A program made the position numbers and the translations under genes. This document shows, in pieces, positions 8,081 through 10,253 of a stretch of 10,253 nt of DNA. The notes below the pieces were generated by a model that made no database searches, was not told where the DNA came from, and saw nothing but the letters and a program-made list of their open reading frames with translations. Within the stretch, counting starts at the first letter, position 1; every line of letters begins with the position of its first letter. The DNA comes from Hamiltosporidium magnivora (Eukaryota; Microsporidia; Dubosqiidae). The DNA is taken from assembly GCA_004325065.1 (NCBI GenBank), contig PITI01000622.1, forward strand, positions 1 to 10,253, written 5' to 3'.

Positions 8081-8690
8081 TTATATTGTTTTCATGACAT
8101 TAACCCAGTTCTAGGCTTAACATAAATAACTGCTCCATAAAATTTTATCGAATTATACGATATTTATATTTCAAAACTTTTCATCTACAGATTTATACAA
8201 CCTATTAAATGAACCAGGCGGTTGCTCGATTTTTGTTGCCTAGAGTATAATCATAATCGAAACCTACTCTAGACTTCCTCTAGACTATGCAGCATTCCCA
8301 CTTGCTCTAAACTTACTGTACACTTCAAGAACCAAATAAACTTCTAGCTAAGATATATCTCGGCGACTTAAATGGGATCCAAATAGACATTGAATGCCAT
8401 ACAAACATGTATAATCTGCTAAAAAAAAATATTTCTGGCTTTATAAAGAGTGTTTGTTTTGTATCTACAAAGCGTTAAATCGTTTGAACCGACTGAGAAA
8501 GGCTGTAATTCCATGCTTTTATATGGTAATTACAACAGCTTTAATCATGGTTTTTGGTCGCATTATTTAAAAATAAATAAATTTTTTAGACTTTCTCTTA
8601 CTTATAAAATTTCTACTGGACGTTCGAAAATGCAATGAGGGTTTACTCCCAATAAAAATCCAAACAAAGTTTTTTTCATCAATTTCATCA
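8081..8690 (-). repeat. diverged repeat copy 2, decayed gene or mobile-element remnant
   Basis: Direct copy of 6461-7090. Matching blocks are TTTTCATGACATTAACCCA (from about 8089), ATGCAGCATTCCCACTT (8287-8303), GACTTAAATGG (8365-8375), AGACTTTCTC (8588-8597) and AAAAATCCAAA (8654-8664). Minus-strand peptides parallel copy 1: FVWIFIGSKPSLHFR against IFWIFVRNKSTLKFR, LADYTCLY against IAGYVCRY, a shared SGNAA, and YVKPRTGLMS-stop against YVKPRIGLMS-stop. A stop-free minus-strand run of 62 codons (8570-8755) starts outside the clearly alignable part and contains LERGLKHQNTSVRQLFDEID. The remainder is broken by stops, so both copies look inactive. The parent family is not recognised. The plus-strand ORF at 8450-8638 has no counterpart in copy 1. 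Confidence 0.8.
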
Positions 8691-8726
8691 AATAATTGCC
8701 TTACAGATGTGTTTTGATGCTTCAAT

Positions 8727-8742
8727 CCTCGCTCTAACGAGG
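8727..8742. other. short G+C-rich hairpin
   Basis: CCTCG (8727-8731) and CGAGG (8738-8742) are perfect inverted repeats around the loop CTCTAA. On the minus strand it lies inside the 62-codon stop-free run, so it may simply be codon sequence. Confidence 0.4.
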
Positions 8743-8757
8743 AAATAAGATAAAATT

Positions 8758-8781
8758 AAGGTAAAAAAAAAGGTTTACCTT
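8758..8781. other. inverted repeat AAGGTAAA / TTTACCTT
   Basis: An 8-bp perfect inverted repeat (8758-8765 and 8774-8781) around an A-rich loop lies exactly at the junction between the decayed repeat zone and the tandem array that follows. It could mark an element end or the origin of the array. Confidence 0.5.
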
Positions 8782-8946
8782 TTATTGCTTATTTACCTAG
8801 TTATCCCAGTCTCCCTGTACCTCTCATTGTTGAGTATGAACAAATAGTTTACCTTCTATTGCTTATTTACCTAGTTATTTACCTAGTTATCCCAGTCTCC
8901 CTGTACCTCTCATTGTTGAGGATGAACAAATAGTTTACCTTCTATT
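8773..8946. repeat. 74-bp tandem repeat with internal 12-bp duplication
   Basis: Unit 1 is 8773-8846 (74 bp) and unit 2 is 8847-8932 (86 bp). Unit 2 carries an extra copy of the 12-mer TTATTTACCTAG, and a third unit is cut off after about 14 bases. The units share CCCAGTCTCCCTGTACCTCT and differ by only a few bases, so the duplication is recent. The sequence is unrelated to the 74-bp repeat at the left edge. It is pyrimidine-rich on the plus strand and less AT-rich than the flanks. No coding frame is kept across it. Confidence 0.93.
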
Positions 8947-9081
8947 AATTGTTGGAAAATATTAAATAAAGTTTATATGCCATCTGAGGCAAAAGACTCT
9001 TTAAATATAAGAAAAGTGTCAAGCCACAGAAATATTTATTTCTTTTAGAATTAAAAATCCAAGAAAAAGATATAATAGTAA

Positions 9082-9189
9082 TAAAAGATTAAAACAAGGA
9101 TAATCTTTATTCACAAACTAAACAACAAATTTCTATTCCTTTCATAAAAAATAATAAAAAACCTATTAAAAGATTAAAACAAGGATAAT
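9082..9189. repeat. pair of 23-bp direct repeats 85 bp apart
   Basis: TAAAAGATTAAAACAAGGAT followed by AAT occurs identically at 9082-9104 and 9167-9189. The sequence between is not repeated. It could be a remnant of a longer tandem array or a duplication scar. Confidence 0.8.
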
Positions 9190-9307
9190 TACCTGAAATT
9201 TAAGACTTTACTTTTATTCTAGTAATATGTACTATTTAAAAAAAACCATAAAATCAAAAGATATAATATTGCTCTCAATAAAAATATTCCAATCTCATTT
9301 AAAATTT

Positions 9308-9402
9308 AAAAAATACAAAGAAATATAAAAAATACAAAGAAGTATAAAAAATACAAAGAAGTATAAAAAATACAAAGAAATATAAAAAATACAAAGAAGT
9401 AT
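9308..9402. repeat. 19-bp minisatellite, five units
   Basis: Five consecutive 19-bp units of AAAAAATACAAAGAARTAT (R is A or G) start at 9308, 9327, 9346, 9365 and 9384. The only variable base is the R position. A partial AAGAAGTAT follows. It lies downstream of the 9453-9851 gene and is purine-rich on the plus strand. Confidence 0.95.
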
Positions 9403-9431
9403 AAGAAGTATAAACACAAGACACTAATATT

Positions 9432-9437
9432 TTTATT
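9432..9437 (-). terminator. AATAAA polyadenylation signal of the 9453-9851 gene
   Basis: On the minus strand AATAAA begins 15 bases after the TAA stop, followed directly by the minisatellite zone. Confidence 0.55.
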
Positions 9438-9452
9438 GCTATAAATATATCT

Positions 9453-9851
9453 TTACACCCCATTTCTTATTTCACAATCAGAATAATGCCAATAAGCCTG
9501 ATAAAAAGTATTTTCATTCAATTTATACCGACTAAACCATATTTCAGCTCTACTCAACAATAAAGGATTTTCTATTTTAAAAGAAAAAATATCATTACAC
9601 AATATAATCATATCAGGTAATAAAGTATTATCATAAAAATAATTTATATTATATTTACTATTTTCCAAATCAAATTCATTTTTTTCTTTATCAACCAGTA
9701 CTTTTAACTTTTCTATTTGTAATATACATTTCATTTTTAATAATAAATCATATGTAAAAGTATTATAATTGTCTATTATTAGAACATATTTAGGTACTTT
9801 TTTAAAAAATGATAAAGGATTATTTATACGTTGTAATATTCTTTTTAACAT
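9453..9851 (-). CDS. 132-aa protein, N terminus like a class I glutamine amidotransferase
   Basis: ATG at 9849-9851, stop TAA. Residues 23-37 read VLIIDNYNTFTYDLL, close to the first strand and helix of TrpG/PabA-type glutamine amidotransferases (family pattern vLlIDNyDSFTYNLv). It is followed at plausible distances by KLKVLVDKE (48-56), matching the second strand, and PDMIILC (79-85), matching the PDaIViS strand that precedes SPGPG. The SPGPG loop itself is not conserved (NDIFSF instead), and the protein ends where the catalytic G-x-C-x-G nucleophile elbow should come. The later His-Glu of the triad is absent too, so it cannot be an active amidotransferase. It may be a decayed or re-used fragment, or an unrelated AT-rich protein with a chance match. 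Microsporidia have lost most amino-acid biosynthesis, so a TrpG would be unexpected. No signal peptide or membrane segment is seen. Confidence 0.7.
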   Translation of the reverse strand: MLKRILQRINNPLSFFKKVPKYVLIIDNYNTFTYDLLLKMKCILQIEKLKVLVDKEKNEFDLENSKYNINYFYDNTLLPDMIILCNDIFSFKIENPLLLSRAEIWFSRYKLNENTFYQAYWHYSDCEIRNGV

Positions 9852-10184
9852 GGCTATTTAAGTAAAAGAAGAAGTAAAGGAAATATTATTAATAGTAAAT
9901 ATAAGAGAAAAGTAAAAATGAAAAAAAAAAGTAAAAATTAGAAGAAGAGATATAAAATATTTTTGATAGTAAATTAATAATAAATAGAACTTAAATTAGA
10001 AAGACTTCTTTTTATATGTATTTAAGAGTAAAATGAAGATAAAATAAATTAAGAAACAGTTTGTTTAGATTATTTATAGAAATACATAACTGTAAAATTT
10101 TTATTTAAATTTTAAAACTTACTTGGTTATAAAAAATATTTTAATAAAATCTTCTTTTGAATTTAAAAAACTGTATTAACCAAA
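9852..10184. other. shared upstream region between divergent genes
   Basis: This AT-rich interval lies between the minus-strand 132-aa gene and the plus-strand ORF at the right edge, so both promoters should be here. AAAAGTAAAAAT is repeated at about 9910-9940. Several GAAGAAG-like purine runs occur near 9865-9950. No clear TATA box or CCC motif stands out. Confidence 0.5.
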
Positions 10185-10253
10185 ATGAAAATAGAATTTT
10201 TAAAACTCTTTACAGGAAATAATATTCTAGCTGTATTGACTCTATTTTATAAT
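10185..10253 (+). CDS. start of a plus-strand gene cut by the window end
   Basis: An ATG at 10185, in the context AACCAAAATG, opens 23 codons with no stop before the window ends. The visible residues start MKIEFLKLFTGNNILAVLTL, a hydrophobic stretch that could be a signal peptide or first membrane segment. The codons are less A-rich than the sequence before them, which supports coding. No product can be named from so short a piece, and a chance open frame is possible. Confidence 0.4.
   Translation, partial: MKIEFLKLFTGNNILAVLTLFYN

Larger units (their letters stand above)
8947..9452. other. AT-rich spacer rich in short repeats
   Basis: No ORF of note. It contains a 23-bp direct repeat (9082-9104, 9167-9189), the 19-bp minisatellite (9308-9402) and the poly(A) signal of the next gene. 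Nothing else was recognised. Confidence 0.6.

Noticed and set aside
8450..8638. 62-codon plus-strand ORF in repeat copy 2
   Set aside because: It has no counterpart in copy 1 and is antisense to the conserved minus-strand peptides.
8773..8946. CRISPR-like array
   Set aside because: Whole 74-bp units are repeated head to tail with no unique spacers, and the genome is eukaryotic.

Overview
This window looks like nuclear DNA of a compact, intron-poor eukaryote, most probably a microsporidian (a fungus-related intracellular parasite) with an expanded, gene-poor genome of the Nosema/Vairimorpha kind. The evidence is strong A+T richness, intron-free genes, a clear eukaryotic ribosomal protein eS12, a CCC motif three bases before that gene's ATG (a pattern described for microsporidian genes), and an AATAAA signal overlapping or lying within about 25 bases of every stop codon. 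The genus is a guess. Only about 38% of the window is coding, so gene density is low for the group.

Layout: bases 1-177 hold a 74-bp tandem repeat that runs in from the left. Then come two small minus-strand genes for predicted secreted proteins (273-503 and 1739-1984), separated by a long AT-rich spacer with a perfect 10-bp hairpin. A large minus-strand gene (2327-4981, 884 aa) encodes a protein I cannot name; it is helical over most of its length with a possible concanavalin A-like sandwich near the C terminus. A spacer of about 1.5 kb follows. The eS12 gene (7391-7798, minus) is flanked by two diverged direct copies of a roughly 0.6-kb repeat (6461-7090 and 8081-8690). These copies are less AT-rich than their surroundings and carry matching broken reading frames on the minus strand, so they look like remnants of a multicopy gene or mobile element. 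To their right is a cluster of tandem and dispersed short repeats (8758-9402). A 132-aa minus-strand gene (9453-9851) has an N terminus resembling a TrpG-type glutamine amidotransferase. A plus-strand gene probably starts at 10185 and leaves the window.

The five complete genes all lie on the minus strand but are far apart, each with its own AATAAA signal, so they appear to be transcribed separately. No shared pathway is visible. The most unusual features are the paired decayed repeats around a housekeeping gene, the amidotransferase-like fragment lacking its catalytic half, and the long orphan protein.
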